From: BP-464 sp045805505
GTDB taxonomy: Bacteria; Actinomycetota; Thermoleophilia; Solirubrobacterales; Solirubrobacteraceae
Length of the DNA stretch: 64,000 nt
Reading direction: 5' to 3'
Assembly (NCBI GenBank): GCA_045805505.1
Contig: JBJMLA010000164.1
Span: forward strand, 11,896 to 75,895
Every line of letters begins with the position of its first letter. Position 1 is the first letter of the stretch. The translations under genes were made by a program, and so were the position numbers. A model generated the notes under the pieces. It ran no database searches and was not told where the DNA came from. It was given only the letters and a program-made list of their open reading frames with translations. Below are positions 41,408 through 50,058 of the stretch, one piece after another.

Positions 41408-42338
41408 CGCGCCGCCGATCATCACCTGCGCCCTCACCGGCGGCTACCACGACAAGGCCACGACGCCGGCGCTCCCGGAGCAGCCCGACGAGATCGTCGA
41501 GCAGGGCGTGCGCGCCTGGGAGGCGGGCGCCGCGGTACTGCACGTCCACGCGCGCGACCCCGACGGGCGAAACACGACCGACAAGGAGATCTACCGCGAG
41601 ATCCACCGGCGGCTGTGCGAGCAGACCGACGCGATCGTGCAGCTCACCACCGGCGGTGGGCTGACCCAGACCTACGAAGAGCGCCTGAGCACGGCGCTGA
41701 TCAGCCCGGAGATGTGCTCGCTGAACATGGGCTTCGTGCTGTTCTTCACGCGCGACGGACGCGCGCTGATGCTCGACAACCCACGGGCGCAGATCGAGTG
41801 GTTCGCCAAGGAGATGCTCGACCGCAGGGTCAAACCCGAGCTCGAGGTCTACAACCCGACGATGCTGGAGGAGGTCGAGCGCCTCGTCGACAGCGGCCTG
41901 CTCCAGCCGCCGTTCAACGTCGGCCTCGTGCTCAACGCCCCGGGTCAGGGCGGCGCCCGCGGCACCTGGCAGAACCTCACACACATGGTCGAACGCCTGC
42001 CCGCCGGCGCCAACTGCAGCGTGATCGGGATCGGGCGCTCGCAGCTGCCGCTCACCACGATGGGCCTGGCGATGGGACTCAACATCCGCGTCGGCTTGGA
42101 GGACAACGTCCGCTTCAGCCGCGACGAGATGGCCCGCGACAACGCCCAGCTCGTCGAGCGGGCCGCCCGCATCGCCCGCGAGCTCCAGCTGCGCCCGGCG
42201 ACCCCCGACGAGGCACGCGACATCCTGGGCACCCGCGGGCGCGCACAAGGCGCGATCCCCGTGCCCGTCGTCGCCGAGGAGGAGCCCGTCAACGCCGCGC
42301 CGGGCAGCGGAGCAGACGGCGATGAGTTCTCCACCTGA
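41397..42338 (+). CDS. BKACE-family beta-keto acid cleavage enzyme (island copy)
   Basis: 313 residues. The zinc motif is VLHVHARDPDGRNTTDKEIYREI, followed by TTGGGLTQTYEERL, PELEVYNPTML and GMGLNIRVGLEDNVRFSRDEMA. It is the standard DUF849 layout and is better preserved than the chromosomal copy. The reaction is a beta-keto acid plus acetyl-CoA giving acetoacetate plus acyl-CoA. Its direct coupling to Ptb and Buk suggests that the acyl-CoA made here is converted to an acyl phosphate and then to ATP. ATG at 41397 overlaps the cupin gene by 11 bp. Confidence 0.85.
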   Translation: MAADAPPIITCALTGGYHDKATTPALPEQPDEIVEQGVRAWEAGAAVLHVHARDPDGRNTTDKEIYREIHRRLCEQTDAIVQLTTGGGLTQTYEERLSTALISPEMCSLNMGFVLFFTRDGRALMLDNPRAQIEWFAKEMLDRRVKPELEVYNPTMLEEVERLVDSGLLQPPFNVGLVLNAPGQGGARGTWQNLTHMVERLPAGANCSVIGIGRSQLPLTTMGLAMGLNIRVGLEDNVRFSRDEMARDNAQLVERAARIARELQLRPATPDEARDILGTRGRAQGAIPVPVVAEEEPVNAAPGSGADGDEFST

Positions 42339-43230
42339 GGACCTGGCCGGGCTTCGCGCGCTCGCGCAGGGGCGTCCGACCGCGCGGCTGGGAGTCGTGG
42401 CCGCCGAGGACGCCGTGGCCCTGGAGGCCGCGGCCGCGGCACTCGACGCGGGGATCGCACAGCCCACGCTCTACGGCGATCCCGTGCGGCTCGCGGCCAA
42501 GGCACCAGCGGGCCTGCTGGATCGCTGCACCGTGGTTCCCGCGGCCAGCGGCGAGGAAGCAGCGGCGCTCGCCGCTCGCGACGCCGGAACCGGCGCCGTG
42601 GAGATCCTGCTCAAGGGCGCTCTGCGCACCGACGAGCTGCTGCGGGCCGTTCTCGCCCCCGGCGCGGGGCTGCGCACGGGTCGCGTGCTCTCCGACGTCC
42701 TGGTCTGCGAGGACCACCTGCACGGGCACCCGCGTCTGATCGGCGTGACCGATGGCGGGGTGGCCATCGCCCCCACACTCGCGGCCAAGCGGGAGATCGT
42801 GCTCAACGCTGTCGAGGTGTTCCACCGCCTTGGCTTCACCCGCCCGCGGATCGCCGTGATGAGCGCCACGGAGGTGGTGACTCAGTCGATGCCGTCGACG
42901 CTCGACGCCCAGGCGCTGACCCAGGAGGCGGCCCGCGGCGAGCTTGGGGAGTGCGAGGTCTTCGGACCGCTCGCCCTCGACAACGCGCTGCTGCCCTCGG
43001 CGGCGCAGGCCAAGGGCATCGAGTCCCCCGTGGCCGGCCACGCCGACTGCCTGGTTGCGCCATCCATCGAGGCCGGCAACCTCCTCGGCAAGGCCTTCCG
43101 GTTCCTGCGCGGCGGGGCATGCGGTCACGTCATCGTGGGCGCCAAGGTCCCGGTGCTCATCCCCTCACGGGTGGAGAGCACTGAAGACAAGCTCACGTCC
43201 ATCGCTCTTGGGGTGATCGCGTGTGGCTGA
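42322..43230 (+). CDS. Phosphotransacylase, phosphate acetyl/butyryltransferase family
   Basis: 302 residues of the Pta/Ptb family: ARLGVVAAEDAVALEAAAAALDAGIAQPTLYG at the start, VLSDVLVCEDHLHGHPRLIGVTDGGVAIAPTLAAKREIVLNA, RPRIAVMSATEVVTQSMPSTLDAQALTQ, and VAGHADCLVAPSIEAGNLLGKAF. It swaps the CoA of an acyl-CoA for phosphate. The length (~300 aa) fits Ptb rather than acetate-specific Pta. It overlaps BKACE by 17 bp and the kinase by 8 bp. Confidence 0.85.
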   Translation: MSSPPEDLAGLRALAQGRPTARLGVVAAEDAVALEAAAAALDAGIAQPTLYGDPVRLAAKAPAGLLDRCTVVPAASGEEAAALAARDAGTGAVEILLKGALRTDELLRAVLAPGAGLRTGRVLSDVLVCEDHLHGHPRLIGVTDGGVAIAPTLAAKREIVLNAVEVFHRLGFTRPRIAVMSATEVVTQSMPSTLDAQALTQEAARGELGECEVFGPLALDNALLPSAAQAKGIESPVAGHADCLVAPSIEAGNLLGKAFRFLRGGACGHVIVGAKVPVLIPSRVESTEDKLTSIALGVIACG

Positions 43231-44308
43231 GCCGCTGATCCTGGCGATCAACCCCGGCTCGAGCTCCACAAAGATCGGCCTGTTCGACGGGACTACGGAA
43301 CGCGCCAGCGCCACCATCCGCCACGAGGCGACCGACCTCGAGCCGTTCCGGGGCCGTCCCATACTCGAGCAGCAGCCGATGCGCTCGGTTGCCGTGCGCG
43401 AATGGCTGGCCTCGAGCGGCGTGTCGCTCGCCGAGTTGGGCGCAACGGTCGGGCGCGGCGGCCTGCTTCCGCCGCTCGCCAGCGGAACCTACCGCGTCGG
43501 TGCCCGGATGATCGAGCTCCTGGATCGCCATGAACGCGGGGAGCACGCCTCGAACCTCGGCGCCGTCATCGCGTCCGACATCGCACGAGAGGCCGGAGTC
43601 GACGCGTTCGTCGTCGATCCCGTCAGCGTCGATGAGTGGCCCGAGCACGTACGGCTCTCCGGGCACCCCCTGCTTCCGCGCGTCTGCCTCTCCCACGCCC
43701 TCAACGCCAAGGCCGTGGCCAAGCGCCATGCACGCGCATGCGGGAGCCAGTACGAGGATCTGCGTCTCATCGTCGCCCACCTAGGCAGCGGCATCTCGAT
43801 CTCGTCGCACGAAGACGGCCGGATGATCGACGTGACGAATTCGCGCGAGGAGGGAGCCTTCTCGCCAGAGCGCGCGGGCGGCGTGCCCGCCATGCAGCTC
43901 GTCGACCTGTGCTTCAGCGGGCAACTGGACCGCGCGGCGGTTGAGACCATGCTCTTCAAGGAGGGCGGCCTGCTCGCCTACCTCGGGACGAGAGACGTCG
44001 CCGAGGCGCTCGAGCGCGCCGCGGCCGGCGATGCCCAGGCTCGGCTGGCGATCGACGCGCTCGTCCATCAGGTCACGCGGGAGATCGCCGCAGCTGCCGC
44101 GCCCCTGCGCGGTCAGGTCGACGCGATCCTGCTGACCGGCGGCATGGCCCACGCCACGGCCCTGGTCGAAGCCATCACCGACCGCATCGCGTGGATCGCT
44201 TCGGTGCATGTCCACCCCGGCGAGGACGAGCTGAGCGCCCTGGCCGAGGGGGCCCTGCGGATCCTCACGGGAGCTGAAACCCCTCGGGTCCTGGCAGAGT
44301 CCGTCTGA
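43223..44308 (+). CDS. Butyrate kinase-like acyl kinase
   Basis: 361 residues of the ASKHA acyl-kinase family: the N-terminal phosphate loop ILAINPGSSSTKIGLFDG, LPRVCLSHALNAKAVAKRHARACG, LIVAHLGSGISISSHEDGRMIDVTNSREEGAFSPERAGGVP and ILLTGGMAHATALVEAI. It converts acyl phosphate plus ADP to a carboxylic acid plus ATP. GTG at 43223. Butyrate kinases are usually found in fermenting bacteria; finding one in an oxygenase-based cluster is unusual. The acid formed may be succinate-like or a branched acid. Confidence 0.87.
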   Translation: MAEPLILAINPGSSSTKIGLFDGTTERASATIRHEATDLEPFRGRPILEQQPMRSVAVREWLASSGVSLAELGATVGRGGLLPPLASGTYRVGARMIELLDRHERGEHASNLGAVIASDIAREAGVDAFVVDPVSVDEWPEHVRLSGHPLLPRVCLSHALNAKAVAKRHARACGSQYEDLRLIVAHLGSGISISSHEDGRMIDVTNSREEGAFSPERAGGVPAMQLVDLCFSGQLDRAAVETMLFKEGGLLAYLGTRDVAEALERAAAGDAQARLAIDALVHQVTREIAAAAAPLRGQVDAILLTGGMAHATALVEAITDRIAWIASVHVHPGEDELSALAEGALRILTGAETPRVLAESV

Positions 44309-44358
44309 AAGCAGTCCGCGAGGCCGCCCGGATGGGTGGACAACCGTCGGCGCTATCG

Positions 44359-44376
44359 ATACGATCCGTTGCGTTT
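44359..44376 (+). promoter_or_regulatory. TetR-type box 8 (ATACGA-TCCGTT-GCGTTT)
   Basis: Dyad 22 bp upstream of the ATG of the FAD hydroxylase gene, with TTGCGT in the -10 position. A clear Shine-Dalgarno sequence GGAGGAGAG follows. Confidence 0.8.
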
Positions 44377-44398
44377 GTTGACCTTGTCTGGAGGAGAG

Positions 44399-45907
44399 AT
44401 GGATCACGACGTTGATGTGGCGATCGTCGGGTGCGGCCCGGTCGGCGCAACCCTCGCGATTGCGTTGGGTCAGCAGGGCGTTCGCGTCGTGGCGATCGAG
44501 CGCGAGCGCTCGATCTACCACCTCCCCCGAGCGGTCTGCTTCGACGGCGAGATCCTGCGCATGTACCAGACGCTGGGTCTCGCCGAGGGCATCGCCGAGG
44601 TCTCCACCCCGATGCGAGGCTTTCGCTACGAGAGCGACAAGGGCGAGGCCCTGATCGACTGGGAGATCCCCTACGACTCCACGGGTGTGCAGGGCTGGGG
44701 CGACACCCACATGTTCCATCAGCCCGACGTGGAATCGCTCCTGCGCAGGACCATGGGCGATCTGGCAGGTGTCGAGCTGCTCGACGGCCACGAGGTCGAG
44801 GCAATCGAGCAGGACGACTCCGGCGTGACGCTGTCGGTCCGCGATCTCGAATCCGGCTCGACACGGTCCATCACCGCCGCATACGCCGTCGGCTGTGACG
44901 GCGGCGGGTCGTTCGTACGCAAGAGCCTGGGTATCAAGTTCGAGACCCTCGGGCCGGCCCAGGACTGGATGGTCGTAGACGCCCTCAAGAACCAGGAGCT
45001 CGAGCTCACCGAGGCGCTGACGGGCTACTGCTGGCCGAGCCGGCCGCATCTGTTCATCCCCATGAACGACACACGGGTGCGCTGGGAGTTCATGGTGCTG
45101 CCCGACGACGACCGGGCGGCCATCACGTCGCCTGAGGGCGCCTATGAGCTGATCGAGCGTTTTGCCGGGCCTGATCAGGTGACCATCGAGCGGTCCGCGA
45201 TCTACACCTTCCTCTCGCTGCTCGCCGAGCGCTGGCGGGCCGGCCGGATCTTCCTGGCCGGCGACGCGGCGCACATGCAGCCGCCGCTACGAGCCCAGGG
45301 ACTGTGCTCCGGGGTGCGCGACACCATCAACCTGTCGTGGAAGCTGGCGGCGGTCCTGCGGGGCGAAGCCGACGACGCGCTCCTCGACACCTACGAGAGC
45401 GAGCGCCGCGTCCACGCGCGCACCTGGATCGAGATCGCCACCGAGCTGTCGAACGTCATCAACACGACCGATCCCCAGGTCGCGGCCGGCCGCGACGCGC
45501 ACATGCTGGCCAATCCGATGCCTTACCGCAACGACGCGCCCCCGCTTGGGCCGGGCCTGCACGGCGACGTGCCGCCTCCGGCGGGCAGCTTGTCCGAGCA
45601 GGCCGTACTGGACGACGGCACGCGGCTGGACGACCAGACGGGCTGGCGGTTCCTCGTCGCGATGACCGCCGAGGTCGAAGCCGATCTGGATGCCGCCACG
45701 CGGCAGGCGCTGTCCGACGAACGCTGGTTCCATGTGCTCGACGCGGGCAGCGAGCTCGCGACGGATCTCCTTGCGCGGCACGAGGCACAGGGAGCCCTCG
45801 TGGTCCGCCCGGATCGCTACGTGCTCGGCACGGCGCAGGACGCCGCCGCACTGGGCGATGTCGTCGCCCGCTGGACGACACACCTGACCGAGCGGGTGCC
45901 GGGCTAG
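44399..45907 (+). CDS. FAD-dependent aromatic hydroxylase, MhpA-like
   Basis: 502 residues of the class A flavoprotein monooxygenases. The FAD dinucleotide fold is VAIVGCGPVGATLAIALGQQGVRVVAIER, the DG motif is YAVGCDGGGSFVRKSLG and the GD motif GRIFLAGDAAHMQPP. The C-terminal thioredoxin-like domain is present. Similar to 3-(3-hydroxyphenyl)propionate hydroxylase. It adds a hydroxyl ortho to a phenolic OH, giving a catechol for the extradiol enzymes. Monocistronic under box 8. Its stop shares CTAG with the convergent MetE-like gene. Confidence 0.88.
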   Translation: MDHDVDVAIVGCGPVGATLAIALGQQGVRVVAIERERSIYHLPRAVCFDGEILRMYQTLGLAEGIAEVSTPMRGFRYESDKGEALIDWEIPYDSTGVQGWGDTHMFHQPDVESLLRRTMGDLAGVELLDGHEVEAIEQDDSGVTLSVRDLESGSTRSITAAYAVGCDGGGSFVRKSLGIKFETLGPAQDWMVVDALKNQELELTEALTGYCWPSRPHLFIPMNDTRVRWEFMVLPDDDRAAITSPEGAYELIERFAGPDQVTIERSAIYTFLSLLAERWRAGRIFLAGDAAHMQPPLRAQGLCSGVRDTINLSWKLAAVLRGEADDALLDTYESERRVHARTWIEIATELSNVINTTDPQVAAGRDAHMLANPMPYRNDAPPLGPGLHGDVPPPAGSLSEQAVLDDGTRLDDQTGWRFLVAMTAEVEADLDAATRQALSDERWFHVLDAGSELATDLLARHEAQGALVVRPDRYVLGTAQDAAALGDVVARWTTHLTERVPG

Positions 45908-47064
45908 CCCCAGATCTTCGCTGCAGTGGTCGCGAGCAACTCCAGCTTGCGCCACTGCACGTCCTCTGCCAGGAGGTTGCCGTCAGGCCGGTCGTCGTCT
46001 CCGGTGGTCAGCGCCGAGGAGAACCCGCACTGCGGCGAGATCGCCAGCTGCTCAAGTGGCACGTGCCGCGAGGCGCGCTCCACCGTGGCCGCGATGGTGT
46101 CGGATGACTCGATCTCGGAGTGCCGCGTGCTGACCACGCCGAGCACCACCGTCGGACCACCTCGCGGCACTCGTTCGAGTGCCGCGTAGTCGCCGGCCGA
46201 TCGCTCGACGTGACCGTCCCACTCGAGCGTGAAGCGGTCGTAGGGCAGCGAGAAGAACGTCTCCCCCAGCTCGGCGAGCCCGTCATGGTCGGCCAGGTAA
46301 CGCGAGGCGTAGTTGCCCCGGCACTGGTGCATGCAGGTGGTGACGTGATCGGGCAGGCCGGCGACGACGCGGCGATCCGCCTCGAGCATGTGCTCGAGCA
46401 GGGCGTCGAGGTCGATGCCGCGCGACCGGACGAGCTGCCCCAGCGGCGAGGACGACAGCATCATGTATCCGGAGACGTCGAACTGGACGTAGGTCGCACC
46501 GGCCGCGACAGCGTCGTCGACGAGTTCGCGGAGCACGCCGACGAGGTGCTCGGCCGCCTCCTCAGTCGAGCCGTAGGCCGCGACGGCCGGGCCGAGCGCG
46601 GCCTGGGCGACGACGAAGGATGCAGTCGGGAACGTCACTTTGACCAGGCGATCGGTGAGGCCGCGGACGAACTTCGCCTCTCGTGCGGCCGGGCTGTCTC
46701 GCTTGGACACGCGGCCGACGATGGCGACCGGGCCCTCGTGCTCGACGACGCTGCCGTCGTCGCCGCGGAACTGCAGTTTGGTCTGGCTCGGCGCGAGCCC
46801 GTCGACAGCGTCGAAGAAGGAGTTGAAGTACATGAGCCGGCGGAACTCGCCGTCGGTGACGAGCTGCAGGCCGAGTGCCTCCTGTCGCGCGACGACCTTG
46901 GTGATCGCCTCGTCCTCCAACTCGCGCAGATGCGTGAGGTCCTTGCCACGCTCCGCCTCGAGCATCGCCGTGTGTCCGGCCTCGTAGATGCGGTGCACCT
47001 CGTCGAGCAGTTCTCCGGGGCGCTGCAGGCTGCCGATGTGGTCGGCCCTGATGGTGCTCGGCAC
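45904..47064 (-). CDS. MetE-like zinc methyltransferase 2 (YxjG-type)
   Basis: 386 residues matching the C-terminal catalytic domain of cobalamin-independent methionine synthase: RADHIGSLQRPGELL at the start, LQLVTDGEFRRLMYFNSFFDAVDGL, VTTCMHQCRGNY with the zinc-type His-x-x-Cys, a Glu in FTLEWD and a final Cys in LAISPQCGFSS. It lacks the N-terminal half, as in YxjG/YxjH. It would move a methyl group to a thiol such as homocysteine. GTG start at 47064 with an AAAGGGAGAA ribosome site; CTCAA-N4-TTGAG lies just upstream. No TetR-type box; it may be read from box 9 past the hairpin or have its own promoter. Confidence 0.82.
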   Translation of the reverse strand: MPSTIRADHIGSLQRPGELLDEVHRIYEAGHTAMLEAERGKDLTHLRELEDEAITKVVARQEALGLQLVTDGEFRRLMYFNSFFDAVDGLAPSQTKLQFRGDDGSVVEHEGPVAIVGRVSKRDSPAAREAKFVRGLTDRLVKVTFPTASFVVAQAALGPAVAAYGSTEEAAEHLVGVLRELVDDAVAAGATYVQFDVSGYMMLSSSPLGQLVRSRGIDLDALLEHMLEADRRVVAGLPDHVTTCMHQCRGNYASRYLADHDGLAELGETFFSLPYDRFTLEWDGHVERSAGDYAALERVPRGGPTVVLGVVSTRHSEIESSDTIAATVERASRHVPLEQLAISPQCGFSSALTTGDDDRPDGNLLAEDVQWRKLELLATTAAKIWG

Positions 47065-47097
47065 GGTTCTCCCTTTCTCAACGGCTTGAGAACGACA

Positions 47098-47145
47098 GAG
47101 GGCCCGGCCGCCGGCGAGAGCTTCTCGCGCGACGGCCGGGCCCTC
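47098..47145. terminator. Strong GC-rich hairpin terminator
   Basis: GAGGGCCCGGCCG (47098-47110) pairs exactly with CGGCCGGGCCCTC (47133-47145): a 13-bp stem with a 22-nt loop. It lies just after the exported-protein gene and before the methyltransferase gene. No T-run, but the stem is by far the longest in the region. Confidence 0.7.
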
Positions 47146-47154
47146 CCGACACCG

Positions 47155-47568
47155 CTAGTACTTCGCGGTGCCCTTCATGACAAACGGGAACTTGCCGAGG
47201 ATGTCACCGCGCACCGTGAAGGTGCCCCTGGCTCCGGCGAACTTGCCGGTGCCGCCGGTGATCTTGCCCTTACCGGAGGCGACGGTGCCCGAGAGGGTGG
47301 TCGTGAACGTGTACTTGATCGTTCCACCCTTGAGCTTCCAGCCACCGACGGTCTTCGGCGGCGTCGTCTTGGAGTGACACCTGCCGCTGCCGAGTGTGCC
47401 GCTGACCTTGCACGTCTTCTCCTCAACCACGTAATCCGGCGGCGTGGCGGGCTTCGTGTTGTTCTCGGTCATCTTGAAAGTGACCGTCTTGGCAGACGCT
47501 GCGCCCGGAACGACGAGCGCCGCGGCAAGAAAGGTGGTGGCCAGGACGGCGACCAGACTGCGGGACAT
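47155..47568 (-). CDS. Exported beta-barrel protein (allene-oxide-cyclase/dirigent-like fold)
   Basis: 137 residues with a signal peptide (MSRSLVAVLATTFLAAALVVPGAASA). The mature part is a small beta barrel with SGKGKITGGTGKFAGARGTFTVRGD, typical of secreted AOC-barrel/dirigent-like proteins, and a Cys pair (TCKVSG...GRCHS) that may form a disulfide. Dirigent proteins bind phenoxy radicals in plants, so a link to lignin-type substrates is attractive but unproven. An alternative GTG three codons upstream exists; a Shine-Dalgarno AGGAGGAG 11 bp away favours the ATG. It is downstream of the binding lipoprotein, same strand, 37-bp gap. Confidence 0.7.
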   Translation of the reverse strand: MSRSLVAVLATTFLAAALVVPGAASAKTVTFKMTENNTKPATPPDYVVEEKTCKVSGTLGSGRCHSKTTPPKTVGGWKLKGGTIKYTFTTTLSGTVASGKGKITGGTGKFAGARGTFTVRGDILGKFPFVMKGTAKY

Positions 47569-47605
47569 GGAATTCACTGCTCCTCCTGGGTGATGGGTGT
47601 GGTGG

Positions 47606-48871
47606 TCAACTGCCCTTGGGCGTCGCCGGACGGGCAAAGAATGCGTCGATGTAGTCCTCGGTGAAGAAGGTGTCCGCGGGGCCCTCGGGCTGGCCCGGGG
47701 TGGTGAGGGACGACGCCTTGTCGCCCCAGTCGCCGAGGTTCTCCTCGGTCAGGATCGTCATGCGGGCGATGATGTTCGACAGCTTCGGGCCCTGGCCCTC
47801 GAGCATCCGCAGAGCCACGCTGGCCCCAGCGCTGCCCATGGCGCGCGGACCGAAGGCCATGCCCACGCCGTTGTAGCTGCCCTTGTTGTTGAGCCAGTAG
47901 CCCGTGCTCGCCTTCATGGGCCCGACGTCGTCGACGACCGGCATGGGGCGCCCGGACTGCTGGAAGGCGCCCATGATCCCGCCGGTCATGGTTCCCGACT
48001 GGATGACACCGTCGATCTTCTGTGGGTGCGTCGCGAGGAACTTCAGCGTCTCGGACTTCGCGTTGACGTCGATGAAGTTGCCGTAGGCCTCGCCGACCTG
48101 CTTGACGTTGGGACACTCGTCCAGGACGGTCTTCCACGCAGCCGCGGCTTCGGTGTCTGGCGGCGAGCCCGGAATGCCGCGCACCGCCATCACGTTGCCC
48201 TTGCCTCCGATGATGCGCAGCAGGCGGGCCGTGCTCTGGGCGTAGGCCAGCGTCAGGTTCGGTGAGACGTTGACGGCCTCCGGCGTGTCGACCGCCGTCT
48301 GCACGGTCACCACGGGGATCCCCTCGGCGGCCGCCTTCTTCACCACGGGGACGAAGCTCGGGCCGAGCAAAGGCTCGGCGATGATCAGGTCGACGCCCTT
48401 GGCGATGAAGGCGTTGAAGTTCGAGAGGGCCACCGGGATGTTGACGTCGGCCCCCATCGAGCGGAAGTCGACATCGCCGATGAGCGGGCTGCTCTTGAGC
48501 CGGTCTACGACCGCCTCGCCCATGTCGACCTGGAAGCCGGCTGTCGAGGGGCCCCAGACGACGCCGACGTCGTACGGGCCAGCGTCGTCGGGCTTCCAGT
48601 CGCTCCACATGCTCTTGTGGACCGGGTAGGCGTAGCCCTCGTAGGCCGCCTTCTGCTCGGCGGGCAGCTGCGCCACCACGCCGTCGGGGTCCTGGACCGC
48701 CGGCACGGGCACGCTGCCGCAGCCGGACTTCGGCTCCTCGAGAGAGACCTTGGTGCCCGACGGACCGCTGCTGCCAGAACCGCCTCCGCAGGCCGCGAGG
48801 CCCAGAAGGGCCGAAGCGGCGAGCAGCGCGGCGAGCCCCTCACGATGGTGGCTGAAGGCTCGGAAAGTCAT
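47606..48871 (-). CDS. Sugar-type ABC transporter substrate-binding lipoprotein
   Basis: 421 residues. Signal peptide with lipobox ALLGLAACGG (lipid-anchored Cys) followed by a Gly/Ser linker. The mature protein has the periplasmic-binding type I pattern (VGVVWGPSTAGFQVDMGEAVVDRL, GVDLIIAEPLLGPSFVPVVKKAAAEGIPVVTVQT, KIDGVIQSGTMTGGIMGAFQQSG). It is the likely receptor for the two-permease importer encoded at 33889-37239, although about 9 kb away, because both are behind the same operator. ATG at 48871; a longer start at 48892 would lie in box 9. Confidence 0.85.
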   Translation of the reverse strand: MTFRAFSHHREGLAALLAASALLGLAACGGGSGSSGPSGTKVSLEEPKSGCGSVPVPAVQDPDGVVAQLPAEQKAAYEGYAYPVHKSMWSDWKPDDAGPYDVGVVWGPSTAGFQVDMGEAVVDRLKSSPLIGDVDFRSMGADVNIPVALSNFNAFIAKGVDLIIAEPLLGPSFVPVVKKAAAEGIPVVTVQTAVDTPEAVNVSPNLTLAYAQSTARLLRIIGGKGNVMAVRGIPGSPPDTEAAAAWKTVLDECPNVKQVGEAYGNFIDVNAKSETLKFLATHPQKIDGVIQSGTMTGGIMGAFQQSGRPMPVVDDVGPMKASTGYWLNNKGSYNGVGMAFGPRAMGSAGASVALRMLEGQGPKLSNIIARMTILTEENLGDWGDKASSLTTPGQPEGPADTFFTEDYIDAFFARPATPKGS

Positions 48872-48890
48872 GGCAGCGAGATGTCCTCTC

Positions 48891-48908
48891 ATACGCAACG
48901 GATCGTAT
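48891..48908 (-). promoter_or_regulatory. TetR-type box 9 (ATACGC-AACGGA-TCGTAT) with TTGACA
   Basis: On the minus strand TTGACA (48916-48921) is spaced 17 bp from TTGCGT inside the box. Controls the binding lipoprotein and probably the exported barrel protein. Confidence 0.85.
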
Positions 48909-48964
48909 CAGTTGCTGTCAAGCCGAAACCGGGCCCATGCCATCGGACGCCGGCGCAGCTGGCC

Positions 48965-49963
48965 CTAGGCCTTGGCCATGGGACCGTCGATCTTCTCTTC
49001 GCCGACCTCGCCCACCACGCCGGGCGGGATGGCCACCATGTGCACCGCGGGAAGCCCGATCTCGGTGTGGTAGGTGTTGTTCGACCCTTGGGGGGCCTGC
49101 CACACGGGTGCGTCCCAGTCGGGGACGTAGTTGCGGTAGCCGCCGGAGTTCAGCTCGTAGCGCAGGCCGGCCGGGTCGCGGAAGTACAGGTAGTTCTGCT
49201 CGCCCATGCCGTGCTCACCGGGGCCGTAGTCGACCGCGTGGCCGCGCTCGATGATGAACCGGGCGCCTTCGGTGACCTCATGGTTGGTCGGAACCCAGAA
49301 GGCGAGGTGGTGCAGCCGGCCCGGGATCCCGTCGAAGTCGTGAATGAAACCGAAATCGTGCGACTTCTCGTTTTGCGTCGCCAACCCGAAGAACCACTCC
49401 GGCTGGCCCGGGATCCATGACGCGACCGCACCCATGATCCGGAAGTCCAGCGCGTCACGATGCCACTCCAGCGCGGCCTTGACGTCGGGAGCGGTCACCG
49501 TCATGTGGTCCAGGATCCTCACGCCGATGCCGTGGCCACCGGTGCGTTGTGGGCGCTCCGGGTAATCGGACTCCTCCCCCGGGGGCGCCACCGCTAGATC
49601 GACCTCCCAGAAGAGCTCGGTCGGGTGGCCCGCCGGCCCGGTGAACCGGTAGGCACGGCCGTGACCGAAGGAGGACTCGATCCACTCCCCCGTGATGCCG
49701 GTCGCTTCGACCGAGGCGACGGCAACCTCGAGCTGCTCGGCGTTCCACGAGCGCCAGGCCGCGTGACCCAGCGCCGGCTCCGTCCCTTCGGTAAGCACGA
49801 GGCTGTAGGCGTAGTAATCGCCCCAGCAGCGCAGGTAGACCGATCCTTCGTCCTCCTTGACGACGAACAACCCGAGGATGTCGCGCGCGAAGGCGACAGA
49901 TTCCTCGAGCTTGGGGGTCATCAGCTCGACGTGGGACAGAACGGACAGCGGGCGGTGCGGCAT
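48965..49963 (-). CDS. Extradiol catechol dioxygenase (2), VOC family
   Basis: 332 residues with two VOC modules. Metal ligands in the C-terminal module are His153 (LDHMTV), one His of RLHHLAF (218/219) and Glu270 (LRYELNSGG). GHGMGEQNYLYFRDPAGLRYELNSGGYRNYVPDW is typical of the catechol 2,3-dioxygenase type that handles bulky substituted catechols. It is distinct from HpaD. A strong Shine-Dalgarno AAGGAGGAAAG precedes the ATG at 49963. Monocistronic under box 10. A remnant of a close paralogue survives at 17477-17572. Confidence 0.9.
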   Translation of the reverse strand: MPHRPLSVLSHVELMTPKLEESVAFARDILGLFVVKEDEGSVYLRCWGDYYAYSLVLTEGTEPALGHAAWRSWNAEQLEVAVASVEATGITGEWIESSFGHGRAYRFTGPAGHPTELFWEVDLAVAPPGEESDYPERPQRTGGHGIGVRILDHMTVTAPDVKAALEWHRDALDFRIMGAVASWIPGQPEWFFGLATQNEKSHDFGFIHDFDGIPGRLHHLAFWVPTNHEVTEGARFIIERGHAVDYGPGEHGMGEQNYLYFRDPAGLRYELNSGGYRNYVPDWDAPVWQAPQGSNNTYHTEIGLPAVHMVAIPPGVVGEVGEEKIDGPMAKA

Positions 49964-49977
49964 CTTTCCTCCTTGCA

Positions 49978-49995
49978 GTACGAAACGGACCGTAT
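49978..49995 (-). promoter_or_regulatory. TetR-type box 10 (GTACGA-AACGGA-CCGTAT) with TTGACA
   Basis: TTGACA (50003-50008, minus strand), a 17-bp spacer and TTTCGT make a promoter that the box covers. The arrangement is nearly identical to boxes 5 and 9. Confidence 0.85.
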
Positions 49996-50058
49996 CACAT
50001 GCTGTCAAGTCATGGGATGTGCCGGCCCGCCGGGCCATTACAGCAGGCCCGCCCCCGC

